Below, piece after piece: positions 26,518-33,978 of a stretch of DNA of 64,000 nucleotides. A model generated the notes under the pieces. It ran no database searches and was not told the DNA's origin. It saw only the letters and a list, made by a program, of their open reading frames with translations. Origin of the DNA: Slackia sp. ZJ119 (lineage in GTDB: Bacteria; Actinomycetota; Coriobacteriia; Coriobacteriales; Eggerthellaceae); NCBI RefSeq assembly GCF_011039175.1, contig NZ_JAAKEN010000006.1:86811-150810 (forward strand). Reading direction: 5' to 3'. Both the position numbers and the translations under genes were made by a program. Each line of letters starts with the position of its first letter. The first letter of the stretch is position 1.

Positions 26518-27492
26518 ATGTTCTGCCCCAACTGCAACGAGCGCATCAATTCCACGCAGCGATTCTGCCCCCACTGCGGCGCTCGAAACCCCGCAGCCGG
26601 TGAGGGAACGGCCGAAGGCGGACACGAAGGCACGCAAGAGATGCCGCCCGTGAGCGCCGACGACGAAGCCGCGCCTGTGCCGCCGCCGAACGCGACCACC
26701 CCGATGCCGCCCATTCCGCCGGTGCAGCCGCCTGTGGGCACACCTATTCCGATGCAGCCGCCGGTGCAGCCGGCACCGCAGAAGAACTCGCCGAACGTGG
26801 CGTCGATCGTGGTGCTGGCAGCAGCGGCAGTGCTGCTCGTGGCCGTGGTATTGGTCGTGGCGAACCCCTTCGGCGGCCAAACCGACAACGAGACGTCAGC
26901 AGTCGAAGAAGCGCCGGCCGCCAGCGCCGCGCCCGACGCTGAGCAGCGGACCGCCGACGACGTGGCAGCCGACGAAACTGCGGCGGAGAAGGAGAAGAGC
27001 GAAACCGAAGCCGCGTCCGAAGCCATCGCCACAGCCGAGAAGGAAAAGGCAGAGGCCGAAAAGGCCAAGGCGGAAGCGGAAAAGCAGAAGGCCGAAGCCG
27101 AGAAGGAAAAGGCAGAAGCCGAGGCGGAGGCCGCAAGGAAGGAAGCCGAAGCCGCGAAGAAGAGCGCCGAGCAAGCGCAGGCGCAGAGCAACCAGGCGCC
27201 GAAGCCGAACAACTTCTACATTCTCCCAGAATCGTCGTCAAGGGTGTATTCCTACAGCGAGCTGGATTCCTTGAGCACGTACGACCTGTTCCTCGCCCGC
27301 AACGAGATTTTCGCGCGTTACGGCCGCATGTTCCAAAGCGATGACTTGAACAGCTACTTCAACTCCCAAAGCTGGTATGATCCGCGCTATGCGCCCGCAG
27401 CGTTCGACAACAACTGGCTCAACAGCACCGAACGGGCCAACGTCGATACCATGCTGCAAATCGAACAAAGCCGCAACTCGCCGTACGTGTAG
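26518..27492 (+). CDS. Zinc-ribbon, single-TM, coiled-coil protein with C-terminal YARHG domain
   Basis: A 324-residue membrane protein. The N-terminus is a zinc ribbon with two Cys pairs (CPNC and CPHC, residues 3-6 and 20-23) in the cytoplasm. A Pro-rich linker and one membrane helix (about 98-120) follow. A charged coiled coil of repeated KAEAEKEK units (about 155-222) leads to a C-terminal YARHG-type domain (LARNEIFARYGRMF, then WY.PRYAP and LNSTERANV, about 260-318) outside the cell. This architecture is frequent in Gram-positive bacteria with no settled function; envelope sensing is plausible. AAGGAG lies 8 bases before the ATG, a long structured leader precedes it and a strong terminator follows, so it is monocistronic. 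Confidence 0.85.
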   Translation: MFCPNCNERINSTQRFCPHCGARNPAAGEGTAEGGHEGTQEMPPVSADDEAAPVPPPNATTPMPPIPPVQPPVGTPIPMQPPVQPAPQKNSPNVASIVVLAAAAVLLVAVVLVVANPFGGQTDNETSAVEEAPAASAAPDAEQRTADDVAADETAAEKEKSETEAASEAIATAEKEKAEAEKAKAEAEKQKAEAEKEKAEAEAEAARKEAEAAKKSAEQAQAQSNQAPKPNNFYILPESSSRVYSYSELDSLSTYDLFLARNEIFARYGRMFQSDDLNSYFNSQSWYDPRYAPAAFDNNWLNSTERANVDTMLQIEQSRNSPYV

Positions 27493-27544
27493 GAGACAAG
27501 GGAAGCGGCACCGGACGCTGATACCTCGACTGACCTGGCGAAAG

Positions 27545-27576
27545 GCCGCCCGCAACACCACGCGGGCGGCTTTTTT
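27545..27576 (+). terminator. Rho-independent terminator of the YARHG gene
   Basis: GCCGCCCGC and GCGGGCGGC form a 9-base stem with an 8-base loop, followed by six T residues, 53 bases after the stop codon. Confidence 0.9.
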
Positions 27577-27796
27577 CATGGCTTTCAGACGCGGGCAGAA
27601 ACGCCGGGCGGCGCGACGGCGGACGCAGGCTGAAGTTCCAGGCGGTTCGGCGGTGGACGCGGGTCAAAGGTTCGGGCAGCGGGTCCAAGCGTCGCAGCAC
27701 CGCCGACCTTGCAAGAGAAGTCTGCGCAGGACTTCCGACGGCGCTTCTCGAGGGCCGCCGAAGTTCACAGGCGCCTTCACCCCCCGAAGCCGAGCC

Positions 27797-28684
27797 TTAT
27801 CCGGCGTGCGTGCGGACAGCTTGGTAGTTCTGCAGGTAGGACGCGAATTCGGGCGAGGTGTCGGAGTTTCCGGTGCGCCAGGCTTTGTGGTCGATGATGT
27901 CGCTCTCGAAACCGTAGTACGCATCGATGTAGGCGATCAAGCGGTCGAGGGCGTCAAGCTGCTCAGCGGGGTAGTCGCCCCCTCCGCCCACGTGGACCAT
28001 CTCGATGCCGACCGAGTGCGAATTCATGCCGTAGTCAGCCGCCCAGTCACCGATGGGCGTCGTGCCCACCTTGTCGTCGCGCGACTCGTCTTCCACCCCG
28101 TACCAGGCATTATGTCCGGTATCGCCATACCCGGCATGATGCGCGATGGCGTCGAGCGGCACGCACTGGAAGATGGAGCCGTCCTTCCCGACGATGAAGT
28201 GCGCCGCCACGCCTGTACCGTTTCCGTCCCAGTAGTCGATGACCGACTGCGGATCGCCGTCGCCTTCGGTGTCGTGCAGCACGATGTACTTCTGATGCTC
28301 GGGGCCTTTGTAGCCGTGGTCGAAGGATGCGCGGAAGTCCTCGACGATGCCGAGGTCCGCGCGAAGGGCCTCGGGGTCGGCCGCTTCTTCCGCCGCGGCG
28401 CTTTCGGCTTCGGCTGCTGCGGCGGCCGCCGTTTGCGCTTCGGCTTCCGCTTCCGCCTCGGACGCTGCGCCTTTCTCACCTGCGGTTTCTTCGCCGGCTT
28501 CGCCTTCTTGATCGCTCGGCGCCGCCGCTGGCTGTTGCTCGGCCTGTGCGGACGCCTCTTCCGGCTGGTCCACGTACGCCTCGTTGGTGATGTCGCCGCC
28601 GCAGCCGAAAAGCGCCAGCGAGCAGACAAGACACGTGCCGGCTGCCGCTTTCAGAGCCCTGCGCGACGATGGAAAGCCTCTCAT
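27797..28684 (-). CDS. N-acetylmuramoyl-L-alanine amidase lipoprotein (Amidase_2)
   Basis: A 295-residue lipoprotein. The start is the ATG at 28684, with AAGGAGG seven bases upstream. Signal peptide with lipobox ALFGC (Cys28), then an acidic Ala/Glu/Gln linker to about 125, then the amidase domain. Zinc-ligand candidates are the His of IVLHDTEG, the His of AHHAGYG and the His of IIDHKAW; GIEMVHVGG and the TGNSDTSPEF ending fit the Amidase_2 fold. It would cut the bond between muramic acid and the stem peptide at the outer face of the membrane. The mature N-terminus CGGDITNEAY is nearly the same as that of the neighbouring serine hydrolase lipoprotein 10 bases upstream, so they probably form one transcript. 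Confidence 0.88.
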   Translation of the reverse strand: MRGFPSSRRALKAAAGTCLVCSLALFGCGGDITNEAYVDQPEEASAQAEQQPAAAPSDQEGEAGEETAGEKGAASEAEAEAEAQTAAAAAAEAESAAAEEAADPEALRADLGIVEDFRASFDHGYKGPEHQKYIVLHDTEGDGDPQSVIDYWDGNGTGVAAHFIVGKDGSIFQCVPLDAIAHHAGYGDTGHNAWYGVEDESRDDKVGTTPIGDWAADYGMNSHSVGIEMVHVGGGGDYPAEQLDALDRLIAYIDAYYGFESDIIDHKAWRTGNSDTSPEFASYLQNYQAVRTHAG

Positions 28685-28694
28685 TGCGGCCTCC

Positions 28695-29789
28695 TTATGC
28701 AACTTCGCCGTTGGCCCGCGCGGTTTCGATGGCCGTCGTCACTTCGCCCATGAGAGACAGGGCCGAACCTTCGTCCACACCCTCGACGAACACCGACAGC
28801 ACATAGGGCGCCTCGCCTTGGACGATGCCGGCGTCGTGTTTGACGTTGGTCAGCGTGCCCGTCTTGTGCGCAAACGTTTCGCCTGATGACAGGCTTGCCG
28901 CAATGCCGCCCGCGTCGGTTTGCTGCGACAGGAAATCGGTGGCCAGCTGGCTCAGCTCGGGCGTGTAGAATTCGCCGTTGGCGATGAGGATGAGAATGAC
29001 AGCCGCATCGTCGGAGCTCATGTGGTTTTCGATGCCGGCCGCCTGGGCGTCGGTGTCCATCATGTAGCGCTGCAGCGACGTGGCGTTCAGGCCCAGCTTG
29101 GCGGCCTCTTCGTTGACGGCGTCCATGCCGACCAGGTCGATGAGCATGTTGGTGGCCACGTTGTCGCTTTCGGCGATCATATGCCTGACGAGGTCGCTGA
29201 GGGACAGTTGCGTTCCAGGACCTGATCCTTGAAGCGTACCAGTTCCGCCCACGATGTCGGAATCCTGCACGGTATAACTGTCCTCCAACGCAAGGTACCC
29301 GCTGTTGACCTGGTCAAACACCTCGGCCATGATAGCCAGCTTTATCATCGACGCCGACACGTGCGGCTCGCTGCCGTCAACCGCGAACGTCGCATAGCCA
29401 TCGAGATCGGACAAGCTGGTGTAGGTGACCGACGCGTTAGCGCCGTAAGACGAGATGATGCCGGACACCGTGGCGGCCAGGTTTTCGGCAATGGGACGCT
29501 GCTCGGGAGCCGTGTCGGCGGGCTCGGCAGGCTCTTGCGCGGGCGCCTCTTCAGGAGCGGCCTCTTCAGGGGCCGCCTCTTCGGGGGCGGCTTCTTTCGC
29601 CTGGTCAGACGCTTCTTCGGCCGTTTCCGCCGCCTCGCCGCCATCGTCGGCAGAGCCTTCGTCGACCACTGCCAGGTCGTCGCGGTATTCGTCGTTGTTG
29701 ATGTCGCCCCCGCAGGACGCAAGCATCGGCGCCACAGCGAGCGATGTCGCTAAAATCCCGCCGATGATCAGGGGTTTCACCTTTCGCAT
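28695..29789 (-). CDS. Class A beta-lactamase-fold serine hydrolase lipoprotein
   Basis: A 364-residue lipoprotein. The start is the ATG at 29789, eight bases after GGAGG; an ATG two codons earlier is too close. Lipobox LASC with Cys26, mature start CGGDINNDEY, then a Glu/Pro/Ala repeat linker (AAPEEAAPEEAAPEE). The enzyme domain (about 110-360) has SxxK (SASMIKLA), the SDN triad (AESDNVATN) and KTG (AHKTGTLTN), the three catalytic motifs of class A beta-lactamases and related D,D-peptidases. Whether it hydrolyses beta-lactams or acts on cell wall peptides cannot be told from this. It precedes the lipoprotein amidase. Confidence 0.87.
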   Translation of the reverse strand: MRKVKPLIIGGILATSLAVAPMLASCGGDINNDEYRDDLAVVDEGSADDGGEAAETAEEASDQAKEAAPEEAAPEEAAPEEAPAQEPAEPADTAPEQRPIAENLAATVSGIISSYGANASVTYTSLSDLDGYATFAVDGSEPHVSASMIKLAIMAEVFDQVNSGYLALEDSYTVQDSDIVGGTGTLQGSGPGTQLSLSDLVRHMIAESDNVATNMLIDLVGMDAVNEEAAKLGLNATSLQRYMMDTDAQAAGIENHMSSDDAAVILILIANGEFYTPELSQLATDFLSQQTDAGGIAASLSSGETFAHKTGTLTNVKHDAGIVQGEAPYVLSVFVEGVDEGSALSLMGEVTTAIETARANGEVA

Positions 29790-29859
29790 AGCCATACCCT
29801 CCTACAATCCGGCCGTTTGCATCCACAGCGTTTCGGTTTTATTCGTGCGCCTATGGTAA

Positions 29860-30096
29860 CAAGTTCTCGTCAAACGCAGCACAACGGCAACGCAAAACGG
29901 GTCGATCCTTCATAAGGGAAGGTGGCGGGGGAACGGATCCGACGACCCACCGCTTTGGATAGCCGTCGGCGTGCTTGCCGATGGCAGAATGGCGGAATTG
30001 GTCGGCTTTCTGGACGAAGACGGCATCTGGTGCGTCTTTCACGCCATGGTTCCGCCCACGAAGAAATTCAAGAAAGAACTCGGATTCACGCGTTAG
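29860..30096 (+). pseudogene. 5'-truncated toxin-like remnant next to an RHH antitoxin gene
   Basis: The frame ending at the TAG at 30094-30096 encodes a C-terminal segment that looks like the end of a small toxin (LVGFLDEDGIWCVFHAMVPP, then TKKFKKELG). The open frame begins only after a TAA at 29857. The sole candidate starts, GTG at 29971 and ATG at 29989, leave about 35-41 residues, roughly half the usual length, and have no clear ribosome site. The stop overlaps the AGGAGG of the antitoxin gene, as expected for a toxin-antitoxin operon. I read it as a toxin that has lost its N-terminus; a real short protein from the GTG is the alternative. Confidence 0.5.
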
Positions 30097-30105
30097 GAGG
30101 ACATG

Positions 30106-30390
30106 ATGACGGCGATAAAGGCAGCAAACGGACAGCTGGTCACTGACGAGATGATAAGCTCATGGTGCGAGTCGCTGGACCGCAACGAGTGGCCTAACGG
30201 CTGGAAAAACGTCGGTGACGTGGTCCACGGCAAGCCGCCGGTCGACTCGGAAAGCAGCGTGGTTCTTTCCGTGAAGGTGCCGGTCGGGATGAAGAGGGCC
30301 ATCGAGGCTCGCGCCAAAAACAAAGGGATGTCAACAAGCGCAGCGGCTCGCGAGCTGCTGGAAAACGGGCTCCTGGCAACAAGCGTTTAG
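30106..30390 (+). CDS. RHH-type antitoxin-like protein
   Basis: A 94-residue protein. The second of two adjacent ATGs is preferred (AGGAGG five bases upstream). The C-terminal half has a ribbon-helix-helix look: VVLSVKVPVGMKRAIEARA (beta strand and helix A), then MSTSAAARELLENGLL (helix B), as in CopG/Arc-type antitoxins and other DNA-binding repressors. The N-terminal half (DEMISSWCESLDRNEWPNGW) may be the toxin-binding region. It directly follows the truncated toxin remnant and so may be an orphan antitoxin that still represses DNA. Confidence 0.7.
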   Translation: MTAIKAANGQLVTDEMISSWCESLDRNEWPNGWKNVGDVVHGKPPVDSESSVVLSVKVPVGMKRAIEARAKNKGMSTSAAARELLENGLLATSV

Positions 30391-30442
30391 AGATGGGGCT
30401 ACGCTGATGAAACATGGACTGGCTTTCAGGGGCCCGAAAAGC

Positions 30443-30484
30443 AAAAAGCTGGCCAGAGAAGTAACCTCTGACCAGCATTTTTTC
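30443..30484 (-). terminator. Rho-independent terminator of the tRNA-Thr gene
   Basis: An 11-base stem with one G-U pair (30448-30458 and 30466-30476) and a 7-base loop, followed on the minus strand by five T residues, lies directly after the tRNA 3' end. An A/T run on the other side would also let it act on the plus strand, after the antitoxin gene. Confidence 0.85.
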
Positions 30485-30560
30485 TGGAGCCAACGAGCGG
30501 ATTCGAACCGCTGACCTACGCATTACGAGTGCGTTGCTCTACCAGCTGAGCCACGTTGGC
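30485..30560 (-). tRNA. tRNA-Thr (CGT anticodon)
   Basis: The minus strand folds as a full cloverleaf: acceptor GCCAACG/CGTTGGC, D arm GCTC...GAGC, anticodon stem ACGCA/TGCGT with loop CTCGTAA (anticodon CGT, reading ACG), T arm AGCGG-TTCGAAT-CCGCT, discriminator T and an encoded CCA. Upstream on the same strand are TTGCAT (30613-30618) and TATACT (30590-30595) separated by 17 bases, a good promoter. Confidence 0.95.
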
Positions 30561-30781
30561 AAACGGCTTCTTGCGAAGCGCAGGACCGAAGTATAGCGGA
30601 AGGCTCAAGCCGATGCAAGACGCCGTTACAGAACCATCACGAATGGCCGGCGAGAGGGCAAACGGGCAACACCGCGCGGTCTGGACGGCAAGGCGGCCCA
30701 GAAGGTGCCGCCACCCCCGCAGCCCGACCGACGGCCGGGCAACCTCCACGCGCTGCCAGGCCGCACAAACCCGCGCCGCGC

Positions 30782-31717
30782 TTACAGCACGTTCGTGAAG
30801 CGGATGTTCAGGTCGACCGAAGTGGAGATGCCCGAAATATACGCTTCGTTCGTATACTGCCACAGAGCGAGGGGAATCGACAGCGTCGGCCGGGGCACGC
30901 CGTATTCCGCGAGCCACACCGGACGGTCCCCCAGATCGTTCAAATCGAGGCGAACGAGGTCGTGCGCGTTGCCATAGATGATGGTCGAATAGCCGGCCGC
31001 CTCGATGACCTCGCAAAACGCCTTCGCGCACGCCGTCAGATCGCTGCGGCTCACCTTGTTCGCCCGGCCGTCGGGCGACTCGACCGTCTCGTGGTCGAAC
31101 GCCACCGGCAGATCAAGTTGCCGCCCGCCGATCTGGTCAAGCGTCATCTGCGCTTCTTCGCGAGCCTCTTCCACCGTTGTGGCCTGGGAAAAGAAGTACG
31201 CGCCCGTTTCCAAGCCGGCCGCTTTCGCACCGTCGAGGTTCGTCGCGCAATATTCGTCGGGGATCAGGGAGCCTTCCGTGTAGCCGCGGCTGCCCGCCCG
31301 CACATAGGCGAACTCGATGCCCTCCGCAGCTACCGCCGACCAGTCGATCTGCCCTTGATGGTCTGACACGTCCACGCCGGTCTGCGAACACGGCTTGCCG
31401 TCCTCTTCGTAGGAGGCAAACCCGTTTTCCCAGGTCAGACCTGCCCATCTATCAGCGGTTTCGCCTTGTCCCGCCTCTTGCGACGCGCCGGGCTGCTGCG
31501 ACGAGGCGCTTTGGCACATCGACGCCAGCAAGGCCACCGCAACGAGCGCCGCCACGACCGCGACGAGCCCCGCCACGATCGGCCGGCGTGCGACGGCGCC
31601 TCTCGACGCCTTCCTGTACCCGCCCAGCGCCTCGTGCGACGACTCGATCTTGAGCGGCACCCCCGGGGAAGCGTGCTTGGCTCTTGCGGGCGGGCGACGG
31701 GTTCGCTGCTGCCTCAT
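30782..31717 (-). CDS. Membrane-anchored GH25 lysozyme-type muramidase
   Basis: A 311-residue protein with a basic cytoplasmic start of about 45 residues, one membrane segment (about 46-68), a short Ser/Gln linker, and a GH25 domain from about 112 to the end. GH25 motifs are TGVDVSDHQGQIDW (first catalytic Asp), FAYVRAGSRGYTEG, GAYFFSQATT, PVAFDHETV (catalytic Glu) and the closing ALWQYTNEAYISGI. This family hydrolyses the beta-1,4 bond of peptidoglycan between MurNAc and GlcNAc. It follows the DUF368 transporter by 12 bases on the same strand; both would act in wall turnover. Confidence 0.92.
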   Translation of the reverse strand: MRQQRTRRPPARAKHASPGVPLKIESSHEALGGYRKASRGAVARRPIVAGLVAVVAALVAVALLASMCQSASSQQPGASQEAGQGETADRWAGLTWENGFASYEEDGKPCSQTGVDVSDHQGQIDWSAVAAEGIEFAYVRAGSRGYTEGSLIPDEYCATNLDGAKAAGLETGAYFFSQATTVEEAREEAQMTLDQIGGRQLDLPVAFDHETVESPDGRANKVSRSDLTACAKAFCEVIEAAGYSTIIYGNAHDLVRLDLNDLGDRPVWLAEYGVPRPTLSIPLALWQYTNEAYISGISTSVDLNIRFTNVL

Positions 31718-31729
31718 GGCCGACCCCTG

Positions 31730-32833
31730 CTACTTTCGCGCGTGGGCGCCACGCTCAGCCTTGGAGCGCCTGCCGGACGCCGAAGAGCGCGTATGACCTG
31801 CGGAAACGACAGGACTCATCGGTTGGGACGGCTGCTCGGCCGCAGTGGAACCAGCGGAATCAGAGCCGTCCGCCGAAGCGGCACCGCCCCGCACGCGCGG
31901 CATCGATCCCGTCTTCGACGCGGCTCGGGGGATGGACGTCTGCTCTTCGGCCGCCTTCCCACGCGACAACAGCCACTGCAGCCCTTGCAACGCCGCCACG
32001 ATCACGGCTCCCAACAGGAAAAACAGCAGCGAGAACGTCTCTGGCGCCAACGGCGGCTGCGGCACGTCGAGCGTCAGCGGCCCTTTCGCGATGGCGTAGA
32101 GCGACCCGATCATCATGCCGATGATGAGGTAGATGGTCTGCCCGCGGAAATGCTCGAGGCAAAACCGCACAAGCCGAACGACCAGCACGATACCGCACGC
32201 CACGCCCGCAATGAACACGAGCACGACCGGAAGATACGTGAAATCAAGGCTTATCAGTCCGCGAACCGCCCCCAATATGGGCAGGTAAAGCCCGAAAATG
32301 AGCAGCAGCGTGGAACCGGAGATGCCCGGCAGCACCATCGCCGAAATGGCCACCATGGCCGCAACGAACACGTACGCGGCGGCCAACGGCGTCAGCGCGG
32401 CGACGTCGATGCCCAAACCGTCGCCCGACAACGGATTGATCAGCGTCACGCCAACGACCAACGCCGCGCCCGCAAGCACAAAAAACGCGAACGGCCATTT
32501 CTGCTTCAGCCCGGCGCGTTCCTGGAAGGCGACGATGGGAATCGCGCAGATAATGAAGCCCATGAACAGCGAGCTGACCTCGTAAATGTGTTCCTCGAAC
32601 AGGCTGGTGAGCACCAGCACCGCCAGCACAAAGCCGAACACCCAGCCGATTCCCAGCTTGATCAGCCACAAGATGGCGGCTTTTCGCGCGTCGCGACCGC
32701 CGTGGACGACGTCGTCGAGCGACGAGATGAACCGATCGTAGAAGCCGAGCAGAAACGCGATGGTGCCGCCCGACACGCCAGGAACGCTGTCGGCAAGGGC
32801 CATGCAAAAGCCGCGAATGAATTGTACAAGCAT
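31730..32833 (-). CDS. DUF368 membrane protein (polyprenyl-phosphate translocase family)
   Basis: A 367-residue membrane protein with about 8-10 hydrophobic segments and a Ser/Ala-rich basic tail of about 90 residues. The family signature FIRGFCMALADSVPGVSGGT is at the N-terminus and repeats as SAMVLPGISGSTLLLIFGLY in the second half, the inverted-repeat layout of DUF368 (PopT) proteins, which have been linked to recycling of undecaprenyl phosphate across the membrane. The start fits family length; an ATG at 32866 would add 11 residues. Neither has an ideal ribosome site (a GGAG lies 13 bases before 32833). The next gene is a lysozyme, supporting a cell-wall role. Confidence 0.85.
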   Translation of the reverse strand: MLVQFIRGFCMALADSVPGVSGGTIAFLLGFYDRFISSLDDVVHGGRDARKAAILWLIKLGIGWVFGFVLAVLVLTSLFEEHIYEVSSLFMGFIICAIPIVAFQERAGLKQKWPFAFFVLAGAALVVGVTLINPLSGDGLGIDVAALTPLAAAYVFVAAMVAISAMVLPGISGSTLLLIFGLYLPILGAVRGLISLDFTYLPVVLVFIAGVACGIVLVVRLVRFCLEHFRGQTIYLIIGMMIGSLYAIAKGPLTLDVPQPPLAPETFSLLFFLLGAVIVAALQGLQWLLSRGKAAEEQTSIPRAASKTGSMPRVRGGAASADGSDSAGSTAAEQPSQPMSPVVSAGHTRSSASGRRSKAERGAHARK

Positions 32834-33045
32834 AGGGAAGAACTTTCTCCGTGCAAAACCGGTCATTGTAATGGGCTTATGATACCAGCGGTTTCGCGTC
32901 TCCGGGAAACCCTCACCGAATGGAAACAGCGCCGACATGTGCTCGTGACCAGGCAAGGGCCGACGGGGCGAAAAGGCGGCAGATGCCCATGCGCTCGAAA
33001 GGTCTGCAGAGGCCGCACGTATATATAACGGCTCGCTGAGACATT

Positions 33046-33082
33046 CGTTATTTATACGATTCGCTAAAAGGTATAAATAACG
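33046..33082. promoter_or_regulatory. AT-rich perfect inverted repeat
   Basis: CGTTATTTATAC (33046-33057) and GTATAAATAACG (33071-33082) are perfect inverted copies around a 13-base spacer, in an otherwise G+C-rich region about 215 bases upstream of the DUF368 gene. It could be a regulator site or the core of a promoter region; no partner gene is obvious. Confidence 0.5.
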
Positions 33083-33219
33083 ATTGCTTGCTGGGTACAC
33101 CTGGCGTATAAGCACGGCTTGTCCAGCAGATGCCACGCACCAAGCGTTATATGACTGCGACGGATATAGTTGTCGACGCTTCTTGGCCAAAATGCCGGCA
33201 GCGCTGGCCAGATTGACTT

Positions 33220-33246
33220 GCCGCCAGCGCTGTTGGCGGCGTTTTT
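33220..33246 (+). terminator. Terminator-like hairpin, orphan
   Basis: GCCGCCA and TGGCGGC with a 7-base loop are followed by GTTTTT on the plus strand. No plus-strand gene precedes it for nearly 3 kb. Confidence 0.55.
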
Positions 33247-33599
33247 ACTGGAGGGTGGGTCTTGCGATGTGAAGGAATTGTGTAGTTGCGCTATTTGGGC
33301 TGAATTTTGCGGGTTTGCGCATCATTTTGCTGGTACTTCTGCCTGGGAGAGGCTAAAAATGCCGTATATATACCGTAGTTTATGCTCTTTTGCCGCCGAA
33401 AAGGGCTGAAACGGTGGCTTTGGCGGCGTTTTCAGGGCACTTCTGGCTTGATATGATGCGCAAAAGGTGATTTTCGCGCATCAAAATCTCCAGTACACAT
33501 TTTCTTCATATTATGGATGGCTTCGTTCCCCGGCGAGCGCTGCCCGGTGCGGAAGCCTGAGCCGCACCCGCAAAAAGCCCCCGCCGAAGCAAGGGCTCG

Positions 33600-33978
33600 A
33601 ACAAATGCTGCGAAAGCCAGGGAAGGCCGACGCCGGGGTGCAACCCTCCTGCGCAGCCGACCCAGCCGTGGCACAACCCTCCTGCGCAGCCTGCCCAGCC
33701 GGGATGCAGCCAGCATCGGAGCACAGCCAGCCCCGGATTGCAACCCGCCCCGGAGTTCGTCCTGCTTGCGCAGCCTGCGCGGCTGGAGTGCAACCAGCGC
33801 CGAGGCGCAACCGACATCGGCGTGCAACCGGCCCCGGGGTACAGCCGGCCCCGGAGTGCGACCTTCCCGCGCAGCCGACCCAGCCGGGGTGCAACCCGCC
33901 TCAAATGCAACCGGCGCCGGGGTGCAGCCAGCATCGGAATGCTGGCGGCCTCGGGATACGGCCGGCGCCGGGCGCCTA
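33600..33978. repeat. Degenerate minisatellite 3' of groEL
   Basis: About 380 bases of imperfect repeats built on the word GGGGTGCAACC and on GCGCAGCC-GACCCAGCC, with unit lengths of roughly 27-45 bases. Several frames are open through it on both strands because of its composition and give Ala/Pro/Cys-rich low-complexity translations. No start context or domain supports a protein. It adjoins the groEL stop codon, so it would form the 3' end of that transcript. Confidence 0.75.

Larger units (their letters stand above)
32867..33599. other. Gene-poor intergenic stretch with AT-rich palindrome and hairpins
   Basis: No gene is supported over about 700 bases between the DUF368 gene and the repeat block. 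It contains a perfect 12-base inverted repeat (33046-33082), an oriented terminator-like hairpin GCCGCCA/TGGCGGC with a T run (33220-33246), a second GCCGCC/GGCGGC hairpin with GTTTTC (33392-33432), and AT-rich islands such as TATATATAC near 33365. A 79-codon frame at 33170-33409 lacks a ribosome site and overlaps the hairpins. Confidence 0.55.

Noticed and set aside
33170..33409. 79-codon plus-strand gene
   Set aside because: No ribosome site, overlaps two hairpins, and no recognisable domain or codon pattern.
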